DNA of 64,000 nucleotides from Lasiosphaeria ovina (lineage: Eukaryota; Ascomycota; Sordariomycetes; Sordariales; Lasiosphaeriaceae), in NCBI GenBank assembly GCA_033439765.1, contig JAULSN010000004.1, positions 1,684,001 to 1,748,000 on the forward strand, in the 5' to 3' direction. Numbering within the stretch: the first letter of the stretch is position 1; each line of letters opens with the position of its first letter. Below, one piece after another: positions 51,519 through 62,804 of this stretch. Both the position numbers and the translations under genes were made by a program. The notes under the pieces are model-generated. The model ran no database searches, was not told the origin of the DNA, and saw only the letters and a list, made by a program, of their open reading frames with translations.

Positions 51519-53164
51519 CTGCCGGGTTCAAGGATCCAGCGTGCCTGTAATCTCCCTCTCAGGACACGCCTGGGGCAGACCAAGCTTTCCTACGCTATCA
51601 TGACAGCCTAGCAATCCTAGGCGCAATATCAAAATTCCATGCATACGGTCGTTGGATGCGGGGTGCTTCTTAGCCGGCCGTCTACGGGTAGATAGTGCTT
51701 CTCCCTAGTATCTTCCCAGCTCTGCTAATTTACTAGTTAATAAGTCTATGAGCTGCTAGGAAGTCTTGGCGAGAAACACCTAAATTATGACCCAACAGGC
51801 CTTTCCTTTGAGATGTACAAACGAAAGCTCGGATCGCCTTGCGCCCGTGTTTACGGGAACTTTGGAAATGTTCCCGCGAGCAAATTCTCACGACTACCAC
51901 ATTCTTCATTGGGATAGGCGTGCGTGCATGGCAGTTGTTGTGACGAGGCGGAGACAGAGGAGAGGAGACAAGGGGTTGGGATAGGGATAACGGATGAATG
52001 GAAGGCCAATTGGTCGTCCTTTCCTTTAGCCCCTTTCCATGGCTCTCGCTGGCTGGACAGAAAACTGAAAACACACGGTCGGCCGGGCCGCTGTTGTGAA
52101 ACTGGCATCGTATCTCGGGTGACCACACACAACCCTGGACTTGAAAATTGAGTCAGGTCGAACTACTCCGGTATGGACACCGGGTCGTCAAGCCTCCCGT
52201 GCCACAGTAAACAATCACGAGTTCAGTCTACTAGCAGTCAGGGGCCACGGATTTAGAGTATCTGGTAGAGATTATCTCTCCTCGTTTGCCTCCCAAGAGT
52301 ATCATCACTATGTTTGCTCAGTGAGAACCCGTTTATTTCTTGACTGTTACAGCGGTATGTGGCTTCTTTGCAAGACAGAAAGGCAGTAAGTTTTGATGTG
52401 ACTACGACGAGCGACGAATTCTACTAGTCTTCAGACTTGTCAAGCTAGAGGTTGCTACTTGAGATATCTCTAGTAGTAGCATTGACTGGAGGACGAACAA
52501 TAACAGCAACAATAGAACATAAAGGATATTTGCGCCCCTTTTTTCTCTCTCTAACTGGCAACCATTTCACTTTACGGGTTTTAAAAGTAGTGGGGCCTTG
52601 CCTATGTTCACAGCACAGGCAAGGCCACGTAGAGAAAGACAGAGAGAAAGAGAGAGAGGCGGCCGCGCCATTCACGTATCGTTCAACCTAGTCTAGACCG
52701 CTCTTTGGATAAGTTCAAACTACAGCGGAACAGAGCAAAGTCGAAGTCCCCTATGTCGTCTACAAAATAAAAACAGCTAAAAAGATAAAGCGAGAAAAAA
52801 AAGAAAACAAGAACCTTCCTCGCAAAAGTGTATTTCGTCACTGGTACATTCACACTCGTCCCCTAAAATAACAATAGAGTCAACTTTTCTGTACAAACTT
52901 GAAGGCTGAGAGAAAATATAATTTGGGAAAGCGTAGACATAACAGCCCTCTCGCCTGTCATCACCGACATGCCATGTCGCATGTATGCATGTACGTACAT
53001 GTACAATACATGTCCAGAGACAGCAGCAGCAAAGCTTTAACTGCCGGCGTTTCAGCAAGCCAGGCCAAGCCAAAAAAGAAAAGAAAGGAAAAAGAAAATA
53101 TGCAGCGAGTATGCGTATAACGAGGCAGATGGCCGACAAATTCACTGTTTCTCTGCATTTTCTT

Positions 53165-53215
53165 TTCTTCTTCTTCTTCTTCTTCTTCTTCTTCTTCTTC
53201 TTCTTCTTCTTCTTC
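53165..53215. repeat. (TTC)17 trinucleotide microsatellite
   Basis: Seventeen uninterrupted TTC triplets. This produces artificial poly-Phe, poly-Glu or poly-Ser/Leu frames, none belonging to a gene that I can support. Confidence 0.95.
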
Positions 53216-56200
53216 TGTCATTTTCCCTGGAAGTAGGCAGGTGGTTACGTTTGTTTCACAGCATACCCCCCCTTCACTCCCTCCCCCTTTTCCTGTCGAA
53301 GACAAATGCTCAGTCAACAACAGGTGGTCACTCTCTTTACTACCTGCGTGAATCTTCTCCCTGGTAAGCGCCAAGGGGAGTGGGGTCACCGCCTGCTTTC
53401 CATCAACTCTGCTTTCTTCTTACCAGGGATTCTTGTTATCACCACAGACCCAAAAACGGAAAAGGACTCCCGAGACGAAGCCCAGCTTGTGCATATGTTT
53501 AGAAGAGTCTTGCTACTTCCAGAGACGCCCCCTTCCCTTGTGCCACTGCAGCAACCTGGTTGTGCACGAGCAAAAGTAACCCCAGACTTATTTCTTCAGT
53601 CGTTTGTGTAAGTAAGACGTTGTCAGCAGCGGGTGATGGACCCAGGATCAGCACTACTAGCCGTCGATCAGAAGATTCCATATTAAAGCCCCAATCTCGG
53701 AGTTTATCTACTTTATCTTGACAGATGTTCGTCGACGCTGAAATGAGCCGCAACATCGGTCACGTATGCCGGCACTACCAAGATAGTAATCTTAGGTATT
53801 CTCAACCTATCTTTTTGCTGTTGCATTGAAGGACGGCTCCATGACAAGAGGCAACCGGCAGCTGCGCTCTCCGGCGTGTTGCTGACCAAGTCATGGCGAA
53901 ACGGACCCCCGACAGCGACCTCCTTTGTGCGTAGGTAGGTAGGTATTCTCCGCAAGGCAACAGCTTGGCCAAGTGAAGTCCGCTACAATGACCGCACTGG
54001 ACGAGCACTCAGTTTCTGGTAAGCCCTTAGCTGCCGTCTCTATCTCCGCCGAAGACGTGCGTCACTGAGAGATGCCGGCCTGGCTACTTATGCAAGTTCG
54101 TAACATAGACCTACCAAGCACGCAGCACACTCGCGGCATTTGCCGTGCTGAAGCATATATTGCTTTGTCTGCCCGTTGAGGCCCAAACAGGCAATCTTCC
54201 GGGGCGATCGAGCTATCCAGATCGCAGATCTTACCCTGAAAGTCAATCTTGAACAGGATCGATTAGGTTCTTATGCCGTGTGGGTGTGTGCGATGGTCCG
54301 GGGAAGCAGGAACGTCTCCCCAGTGGCTTCGCCCCCACGCCATGTCAAATCGTCCAAAGGGAACTACCGATGGAGTGTGCATCATCTGATCTCTTTGTTG
54401 GCAGTATGAAGACCGGTTTTGGGTCTTTGAGCGGCGGCCGTGATGGGGCAGTGAAGTCAGTCACGATGTTTCGTTGGAAACGTTACACACCGAACCACAT
54501 GTCAAAAACCTGATTCCAGTCGCACATTGGAGCTGAAGAATAACGATCAGGGACGGCCAGCTCGAATGTGTATTGCTGCGCGCAGAGGCGGTGGATCGGC
54601 ATGTTTCGAGAGCAACAAGTCGCCTGTGGACCGAATTCGGTTATGATCTCCCAGTTGATGCACAGAGGGCTGTTGTTTTCTCGATCCAGACTGGACAGAC
54701 GACACCAGCCAAGCATGATCGTGTTTTGGTCAGGAACTCGGTTCCAGACATCCAAAACCAAGGACACAACCAGACGTGCATGGAAATGGGGACCAATGGT
54801 TGTGCCAAGGGTCTAGGTTGCACGACAGGGTCTTGAGAGCCGTCTCTGGCTCGTGGAAAAAATATTTGGAAACCAAATGTTTCTGAAAAGCTTCAGTGAG
54901 CAACCGAATTACCTAATACGCTCTCCCAGTGGCAGAAGCGATACCCCCCCAGACTGCAGGCTCGCGAGGTGGCGTGACAAGCAAGCATTGCTCTGCAACG
55001 CGGCTTTAAAAATCACCCCACGGCAGTCCGACTAGGGGGGGAAGGATTAAACCGCTGTCCATTAGTGCCCCTTTACATGCACACCTTCCTTTCTCTGTTC
55101 TCTGCACTAAATGCCCAGGCCTGGGAATGACTCGGCTGAGCGTCTTGCATTCCATGGATGTCGTCATTGAACTCAGCTGTCAATGAGTGTTCGCCCAGCC
55201 GCTGTAGTATTCATCACCTCGCGAATGCTGCCTGCCCATGGCGCGGATCCGTTCTTTCAGTCTTCGTATCTGTACAATAGCCTCGTGCGTAGCCGGGATT
55301 GGACGCATTTCTAGAAAGGTCTTGAACGGACGGTTGCAATTAGGAGATTTCGGGGGCTAATACCACCCACCAGTGTTCCATCACCAGGCGGGTGCCCACA
55401 GCCGATCCCGAGACGTCCGCCGTCCGCGGCTTGTTCCGCCGATGCCGCGTCGGCGCCTCCCAGCAGCCCCCGTTGCCTCGACAATGATCGGCCCTTTTAG
55501 TCCCAAAAGAACGTGATTCCCCCTGTAGATTGAACGAATCGGATACTTGATTTCCTTAGTACCCGTTGGCCTTGTGTTTCTCGGTTGCATCTCCGAGCTG
55601 TGGGGGGTGGTCTGTCACATTATCTTGGAACAGGAGCGCAGAAGCCTTGAAGCCCTGTCTGCTCATGGTCAGACCACCAAGGGTTGGGGTCGGTGTAGAC
55701 TTGCATACCGTGAGGCCGTGCCCGGTAAAGATCGGCGCGCACATTGGCCAATGGTGTTTACCATACTTGTATGTAAGTTGGAAACATGGTGATGCTCCGT
55801 ACTACGTGGCCAGTTTTGAATGCTGAAAACGTAGGTACTTAGCTGCCTCGGAGCAGCAAGTCCTGAGCCGTACGGCAAAAGAAGGCCGAAGGAGGGCAGA
55901 GACACGATGTCCGGCTTCGGCCACCTCACCGTGCAGAGGCCGGCCCACAACGGAAGCCAGAACGCTCCGAGAGGTGGTGGGCTAAGCAATGGGGTTGGGG
56001 AGGGTCCGCTCCCAAGAATGGAAGACATCTTGGCTGGCCACAGAAGAATCTCTTTCGGTCCCGAGAAATCTGTCTTCTCTGCCTCGAGAGCGCCACCAGT
56101 GCAGGAAAGCAGCAACTGGCTGGGCCACCGGGATCCTGGGGGAGCCAAGAGAAAGGCAGCATTGTGCGCGTCGGAGCAGTTGAGATCTGTGCAAGCTGGT

Positions 56201-59200
56201 TAGGCCAGGTGTGGGGTAAGACGTACGGATTGGTGGATCTGGAGCCGTCTTGTCGGTCCGTCCGGGAGAGTCCAAGACCCGACTGCAGAACGCTCTGGTT
56301 CAAGATTTCAGCTTTGTTGCCCTCTGGTAGGTACCTGTTCCCGTCTCGGGTTGTCGGCCAGTGTGTTCTTCTTGAGCGTGAATTCCAGTTGAATACCAGC
56401 CCTGGGGGGACATTCTGGGAGAGCATCAAGTAACCCATCCCAAAGCAGACACCAACGCGCATATGTGGCTGCAATATTGCCGGCGCGGCTGACAAGAAAG
56501 ACCTACCGCCGTCGTCGCTTCGCACCTGACGCAAAGCGCGACGTGCATGCATGCAAAACTGCTGGCTGCCGCGCGGATCCAGAAGACGCCCCAAGCCAAA
56601 ATGCGGGTGGCGTACACGTATATGTTGACGCACCAAGCAGTGCAAAGGGCCAGCCTCGTATTGTATCCAGCGACAAACTTCCGAAGACTGTCAGCGGACC
56701 AGCTCATGATCGGGTCGGAATGAATGTTCTGGCCTCTGATGCCCTCTCTGATGGCCTCGCATTCGACGGCTTGGCTCAGAGCCGAGTACGCCCAGGCCGA
56801 ATTTGGGAATGCAAGGGTGTTGCAATCTTACTTGGAGAGCCATTCACCCAGAAGTTAGAGTTGAGTGGAAATGCTTGGCTCTGCACTCTGCCTCGGTCGC
56901 ATCGGTTGGCTAGGTGGGCAAGGCAGCTTGCATTCTCTTGTAATACCAGACTCAGCAAGTCGCATGTTGCAATCCATTGGACCGGCAAGAGTGAGATGAC
57001 GATGACACCCCTCGCTGCCTGTCTGCAGCCGCACAGGCAGCCAGTCCCAGCGGCTCTGTTTGCAACAGCGTACAGCGGCAGCCTGATACTACTCTGGCTG
57101 CCAAGGCTGGTTATTTGTCATGTTTGACGAGGCCGAACCGGCTCGACTGGGACTCTAGTTGCTGGCTGGCAGACTTGTAGAGTCTCCACCCAAGACATTG
57201 CCGTATTTCTCACAATGTCAGACGGTTAGATAGTCGAGGTACATTGTCAGGAAACTCGCATGTCAGGTCTCTAATAGCCGTTCCGTTGTCAGCTTATGTC
57301 CGCGCTGATAACTGATACTGATAAACAGATAAATGAAGATATATTTAGTCTACATCTGCATTGTGGAGGAGAGGAACTTGAGAGTCGAGAGATAAAAAGG
57401 GAGGAGACGAGAAGCGGGAAACATGATGGCGCCAATCCCAGAGGCCCCGAGAAAGAAGCCGACCCATTCTAGACCTGATGATTGATAGAATTCTCTTTCC
57501 CCAGACTCCGAGAAGATCAAGCCTCCAGTCTTGCACCCGAAAGACGAAAATATGTTGTGTGTGGGGGGAGAGAAGATGGCCAAGCGAGGCGGGGGGCATG
57601 CGGACAGGCCCGAGGTCGCACTGCGACATGGGCGGCATGCATTGCCATTGCGCCTCTGCTTGGGGCGGGACAGAGGGAGGAGAAGGCAATGGCTCCATAG
57701 ATACCTCAGCAAATTCTCTATCTAGGTGCCCGTCTTCTGGGCCCCAGCAGAGAGACAGCAAAACGACGGGCCGCCAGTGGACGGACATTCACGCTTCCAA
57801 GTCGCGTAAACGGAAAAAAAGACAGAAAAGGGTGGGCATCTCGGGTGGCAGAGACGAGCCAAGATAGAAGCCCACGATCAGCAGTCGCCATCTTCAGATA
57901 AGCTTGATAAGCTTCCCGCACGGAGAAAATCAACTTGGGATAGGGGACTAAAAGTCCGACTTTTTCGTTAGGCGGGTGAAAGGTGAGCGAGTGGTTGTTG
58001 GGCGGTGCGCTGTCCATTCCGATCGAACAAAAGTTCCCAACTTGGGGATGTCGTTTGAAATGGCCAAGCTTTTGCGAACAGGCCACCCTGCGCCCCGGTC
58101 GCTTGGGGGCGAGGGACCCCCTGGACCCTAGCACTAGGGAAAACTCTAAACTCCCGAGAGGCCAAGGAGCAGGAGCTCCCTCCCCCGCAGTCGGCTCTCG
58201 CGCCGCCCTATACACTCTCCTAAAGATCGACTGAGTATAGACTAATTAACAGGGGCCCTTCCTGGCTAGCTTGCCCTTTGGGAAGCTTGGTTCATCGACG
58301 ATTGTCTCCCAGAATAGAACAGGAATGCTTAATCTGTTTCTGCGATCGATGGGCCCATCCGGGTGTTGTTTGGTTTGCTTCATTTAAATACATAGGCTTG
58401 ACGAATGAATCCAATAGCAGACTCGTTCCAAGCGGGGGAATCGGAGGCGGGAGGCAGTACGCTAACAAAAAAAAGCAAAGAAATAAAGATAAGAAAAGCA
58501 CGGAAGGAGCGCCGGGTATAGTTGCTTTTGGCCAACGGCGACCAAACGTGGAAGTGTAGCGACTTTTAAAGAACAGAAAGAACACTGGCCAATGTATAAA
58601 AAAGAGGGAAGCCGCTGCCGAGGGTTTGCGTGGAACGAACCGACGCGAGAATTTGCGCGTTCAGGCGTGTTCAGGCAAACCCTCCTCCCCTCCTGGGTGG
58701 TCGGCAGGGGCAAAACGCTCGGAGGACGGCGATAGGCTGGCAGGCATGTTTGGATTCCTAATCAGGCAGGACCAGGGAGCAAGGGTATCCCGACAACCCC
58801 CGTGCCCCTCTTAGGTTAGGTTCAAGTTAGCTATTAACGCTTTGTTTCGTTCCGTCCAACGGACTTCCCATTGTTGGTCGGGAACTCACCTAGCAGCTAA
58901 TTGGCTACGACATTCACTCCTGGAGTATTGAGTGGCTCAAGAGACGAATGGAAGGCGAGGTGCCGTTTTGGTTTCATGACGAATATAAACATTGTTGGTT
59001 GCCCTAATCACAGTGTGCATGGCAGGGACGGAACTGGCCCCGACCAAGCCGCGTGGGCTTCTTTCGTCTTCTGTTGCTTCGGAGTAGTATGCGATACTAT
59101 TCTATTCTTTGTATAGGGTTGAAGGAGATGCCCCGCTTTTCCATGCTCCAGAACCATCTAGCAGGTTACCTTACCTACGGTGCTAGACTCCAAGATGACG

Positions 59201-60863
59201 AACAACTGCAGAGTCACGGTATGAGTAATAAGGCCTAGATTTTCGTCATGTGCTGAGGTGTGCCGACCTGGCTTCTCCAGGTCAGCACTTTAGTTCCAAG
59301 GCTACGGCAAGGTATGTACCAGCAGACGAGCGCGTACTGGCATTCTCTCCTCTCTCTTCCCGCGCTTATCTTAGATTTCGTTGCCAAAGTTTGGTAACCG
59401 ACGTGAAAAGGGATTGTTTACGGTCTCAGACATGGCGCCATTCTCTGGGGATTTATATACAACTAGATTAGCCGTACCTAAATGCAGTCCCTGCTGGGAA
59501 TTTCCTACCGCCATCGTCGTCAGGGCCACCATACAGTATGTCAGCCAAGAAGCGGCAGGACTGTGGCGGACATTCAACGTCGGAGTCAGCAATCCACGGA
59601 GTGACGACGGAAAAAAACAAGAAAGAGAAGAATAAAATAGCATCATCATCATCATCATTATCTACTGTGATGGTGGCGCGGGGAAAGCAAGGTCACCTGC
59701 CTCCTATACCTCCCTCGCATCTCGGCTCACGGGTTAGGTAAGGCTTTATAATACTCACAGGTGTGCTAGCAGTAGATTGTGTCGAAAGATATGCGGCCTT
59801 GGCCTTGGAAAGTTTTCCTCTTTTCATTCAATTTTGTTCACTTCATTTCGTTGCACCTTGACATGACAACATCCGTTGTGGAAGTAAGTGGTAGGCGGCC
59901 TAAATTACTTTGCACCACCAACTTGCCGTGAATTCTAGGGTCCTGGGATCTCGGGGACTTTTTTCCCCTTTTTCTGGCCGGGGGGGGAAGGGAGCGTCGC
60001 CTGCTCTACCTTCTATAGGTCTAAGCCCTTGGAAGCCGCGGGTTTGCGGCGGGCGACACAGGTAGTAAGCGGTGCCTATTCAAGGCAAGATCTAGCGGGC
60101 CCACTGATCTCGTCTGTCTTACGCTCATCTTTTATTCTCTGCTACTACCATGGATACTATACTTTATTTACAGCCAGCCCATTTCGACTCTCGGTTCCTA
60201 GAATTGGAAAGAGACGAAAAAGAGAGCGGAAATGAGCCTAAACAAAAAAAAGCTAAATTGTGCTTTGACTAACTTGCGAGCTGGACTACGGAATCTCGGA
60301 CTGTCTAGCAGCGCCACTGGCTTCACGACGAAAAAGACAAAGCCGTGCATTGCTCGCGTCAAGTGTTCTTCAACTTGGCACGTGGCCCGGATCTTCGGGC
60401 TGCCATATTATACCGATCTGAGGTCTTGATATGGGCCCACGGCGGGCCAGGTAAGTAGGCTATGGAAATGGGCGAGGGCGGGGCCCTCGTCGGTCTCCGT
60501 ACTGCCACTGCTGTGGGTGAGATTCTGGCCTGGACGGGTTGGCTTTGCCGTTCGGGGGTGTCATTTACCCCTTGGCCTGGTCCAGACAATGCCCAATCGG
60601 GGTTGCAAGGCTGAGAATGTGTCTGTTAGTCTCCAGCAACGAAACAGTAGAGACGGCACGCACCCAATCCAGTCACTTTGATGGTCTCCGGAGAACCCCA
60701 CTCTGGGCCTCCTCCTCAAAACTTGTTGCCGCGACCACGGCCAAGTTCACGCACGCCAGAAACAGGGGCCACGTCTTGGTCACTGGAGAGCCCACAGGCC
60801 GGTAGATGGGCCATAATACGACCTCTGCAGCCAATTGCCTGCCAACCAATTGTGGTGTGCCAG

Positions 60864-60919
60864 GTGCCATGTGCCATGTGCCATGTGCCATGTGCCGTGT
60901 CCCATGTGCCATGTGCCGG
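60864..60919. repeat. Heptanucleotide array, GTGCCAT-type, eight units
   Basis: Eight adjacent 7-mers: five are perfect GTGCCAT and three are variants (GTGCCGT, GTCCCAT, GTGCCGG). Because 7 is not a multiple of 3 the array opens all frames, giving repetitive Cys/His/Val-rich artefacts. It lies about 640 bp beyond the 3' end of the AflR-type regulator. Confidence 0.9.
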
Positions 60920-61562
60920 GTGACGCGTGTGAAGCAAGGTCTCGTCATTGATCTTTGTGTGATGTCTTCCAGCTGTTGTACAGAACGCGCAAATAAGATG
61001 CCAAAAACAAACTCCAAATATCGTTTCTTTGCCCCGTGGGGAAAGATGAAGACAATAGCCCCAAACCGTCCGGCATGGTAGCCAGACCTTCCATGCTGTG
61101 TGAAGATGACAACGAAAACGCCGTGGAAAAAATAGCGGTCAGCCACCAAGGCTCACTCGACAGAGATATCCGTGACCGAAGAAAAGAAGGAAAAGAAACC
61201 CCTTAGACTTTTACCAAAACCCGCTTACGCACTTTTCCTCTCAAAACCAGATCGACCGACTCTTGCAGCTTGGCCCATGTTCTTGAGGGTCACCGCCTGC
61301 AGCCCAAAAGAAGTGTCATAAACGCCTGATTCGCCAAAATGCAACCAAACTGTAACAAGACTGTAGAAAATTTCGAAATACTGGCCGAACGGCGCTGAAT
61401 GGGCGTTGAATGAAGGCGACAAGATGAAATTATCTGAATTCGTCATAAGCGGTCATTGGAACCATTGCCAAGGCTCCATCTCATACAAAATCCCCCATCG
61501 TCCTTGGCGGTGACGCGTGGTGTATTGGCTCATGTCGTGTAGAAACGTTTGGAACAAAGTCG

Positions 61563-62804
61563 TTATGAATAGAGAATGTCGCCTTTTCTGTGATGGATGA
61601 CTTCTAGGGTCGACCCGAGCGTGTGCCCGAGATACCCAATCATGGCCTTGCTGACTTCTGGGTCTTCTGAGAGATCTGCACAAACCTCTCGGAACTGTGC
61701 GTAAACCTCTTCGAGTTTCCGCAGTTCCCGTGCCAGTATTTCCAATTCGAGCCACCTGCCCTCTTCTCCGATCAGAGTATATGCTCCGAGGCTTACCCCG
61801 AGAGCAGTAGGGGACGCCGCGCTACTGATAGCGCCGTTCTCGAAGTAGGTATGCGAAGCGTGTTTGTAAAAGGATGTGATCTTGCCAATGACGGTCGCCA
61901 GGAGCATGGCTGCCGTGTGGGTTCCCGAGCGGCTCATGCACCTCGAGCAGCTAAGCATTGAGGCGCACCCCTCAACCGCTTTTCTGTTTAGGGAGAGCAC
62001 CATATCAAACGAGGGTGGCGACGCCGGCGAGGAGGCGTTATGAAGGGCCTGGAGCGACTGCAGACAGGCTGTAAAACACGTGCAAGGGCCTCCAGAACTA
62101 GTTGACGACGATTTGTGCCTCGGAGAGGGCCTCGAATGGGGTGTCGCGGTCGGGCTGGGGAAGAAGTTTGCCGGTACGCTACCGGGGTTGGGCAGCTGCG
62201 ACTGGTTGTAAGCGTACATTTCGTGGGCATTGGGATCCGCCCAAGTGGCCACGGATGCCGACATGGAATAGTCGTATGAATGAGACCGGCCGTGGCCCTG
62301 GTCGAGTTGTCCTACCATGGCGGGCGATTCGACATAATGCGCAGCTATGTCGTTTGGAGGTGTCCACGGCATACCGGCCGAGTACATGTCGCCGGCGACT
62401 GTTGGGTTGGCATGGCCAGCGGACCCCGTCTCAATGCCCATCAGAGCCAAACCCGACATGGAGTGACTGCGACTCAACCCCCCATCAACGCTTGTAGGGG
62501 GTGTGCTCCAGCCCGTCTCCAGCTTATACAGCCCTGGGACTGCTTGGTGGGCTGAATAGACCATGCCCCTGTCGTCGGAGACGGGCGACATGCCCGACAT
62601 GTCTGTTGGGACGGCGCTCTGCATGCTGGAGCTGGTGTCTGACTTTGGCTTTCCTGCCCGGCTTGATGGCGAATATCGGCATTCAATGCCGCAGGCAAGA
62701 CACCGCGAGCAAATCGGCCTCGCCTTGGAGCATTTGACCTTTGCAAGAAAACAGCCGTCGCAGGATGCGCGTAGCCGAGGCTGGCGAGGTTTCGAGGACG
62801 ACAT
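61563..62804 (-). CDS. AflR-type Zn2Cys6 transcription factor
   Basis: A single-exon regulator of 413 aa starting MSSSKPRQPRLRASCDGCFL. The Zn2Cys6 cluster C-DG-C-FLAKVK-C-SKARPI-C-SR-C-LACGIE-C spans about residues 15-42 and is followed by RYSPSSRAGKPK, a linker typical of AflR-like proteins. A long Ser/Met/Pro-rich middle (about 50-245) leads to a C-terminal region with CTCFTACLQSLQALHNAS (about 253-270), a Cys-rich CASMLSCSRCMSR (about 292-304) and helices to the end, matching the aflatoxin regulatory protein domain. Family members usually activate secondary-metabolite clusters, but none of the adjacent DNA here encodes a biosynthetic enzyme. The start is the first ATG in frame, 11-14 residues ahead of the zinc cluster, as usual. 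The stop TAA is at 61565-61563. Confidence 0.92.
   Translation of the reverse strand: MSSSKPRQPRLRASCDGCFLAKVKCSKARPICSRCLACGIECRYSPSSRAGKPKSDTSSSMQSAVPTDMSGMSPVSDDRGMVYSAHQAVPGLYKLETGWSTPPTSVDGGLSRSHSMSGLALMGIETGSAGHANPTVAGDMYSAGMPWTPPNDIAAHYVESPAMVGQLDQGHGRSHSYDYSMSASVATWADPNAHEMYAYNQSQLPNPGSVPANFFPSPTATPHSRPSPRHKSSSTSSGGPCTCFTACLQSLQALHNASSPASPPSFDMVLSLNRKAVEGCASMLSCSRCMSRSGTHTAAMLLATVIGKITSFYKHASHTYFENGAISSAASPTALGVSLGAYTLIGEEGRWLELEILARELRKLEEVYAQFREVCADLSEDPEVSKAMIGYLGHTLGSTLEVIHHRKGDILYS

Larger units (their letters stand above)
46063..61562. other. Gene-poor region, about 15.5 kb, downstream of the dual zinc-finger regulator
   Basis: After the 3' UTR of the regulator I find no gene that I can support up to the AflR-type regulator. 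Open frames (largest about 240 codons, 55926-56645 minus) have no recognisable domain and no plausible splice partners. Features seen are microsatellites (46.9-47.2, 48.1, 53.2 and 60.9 kb), an 18-bp tandem duplication (51483-51518) and TAGGTAGG near 53931-53945. The base composition stays similar to the rest of the window, with no strongly AT-rich block suggesting mutated transposons. Lineage-specific or non-coding genes cannot be excluded. Confidence 0.5.

Noticed and set aside
55926..56645. 239-codon minus-strand open frame
   Set aside because: Rich in Arg, Pro and Gly with no recognisable family, as expected for a chance frame in GC-rich DNA.
27987..61562. Repeat-induced mutation relic or transposon island
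   Set aside because: No AT-rich block, long terminal repeat, inverted-repeat pair or transposase/reverse transcriptase motif is visible in the stretch.
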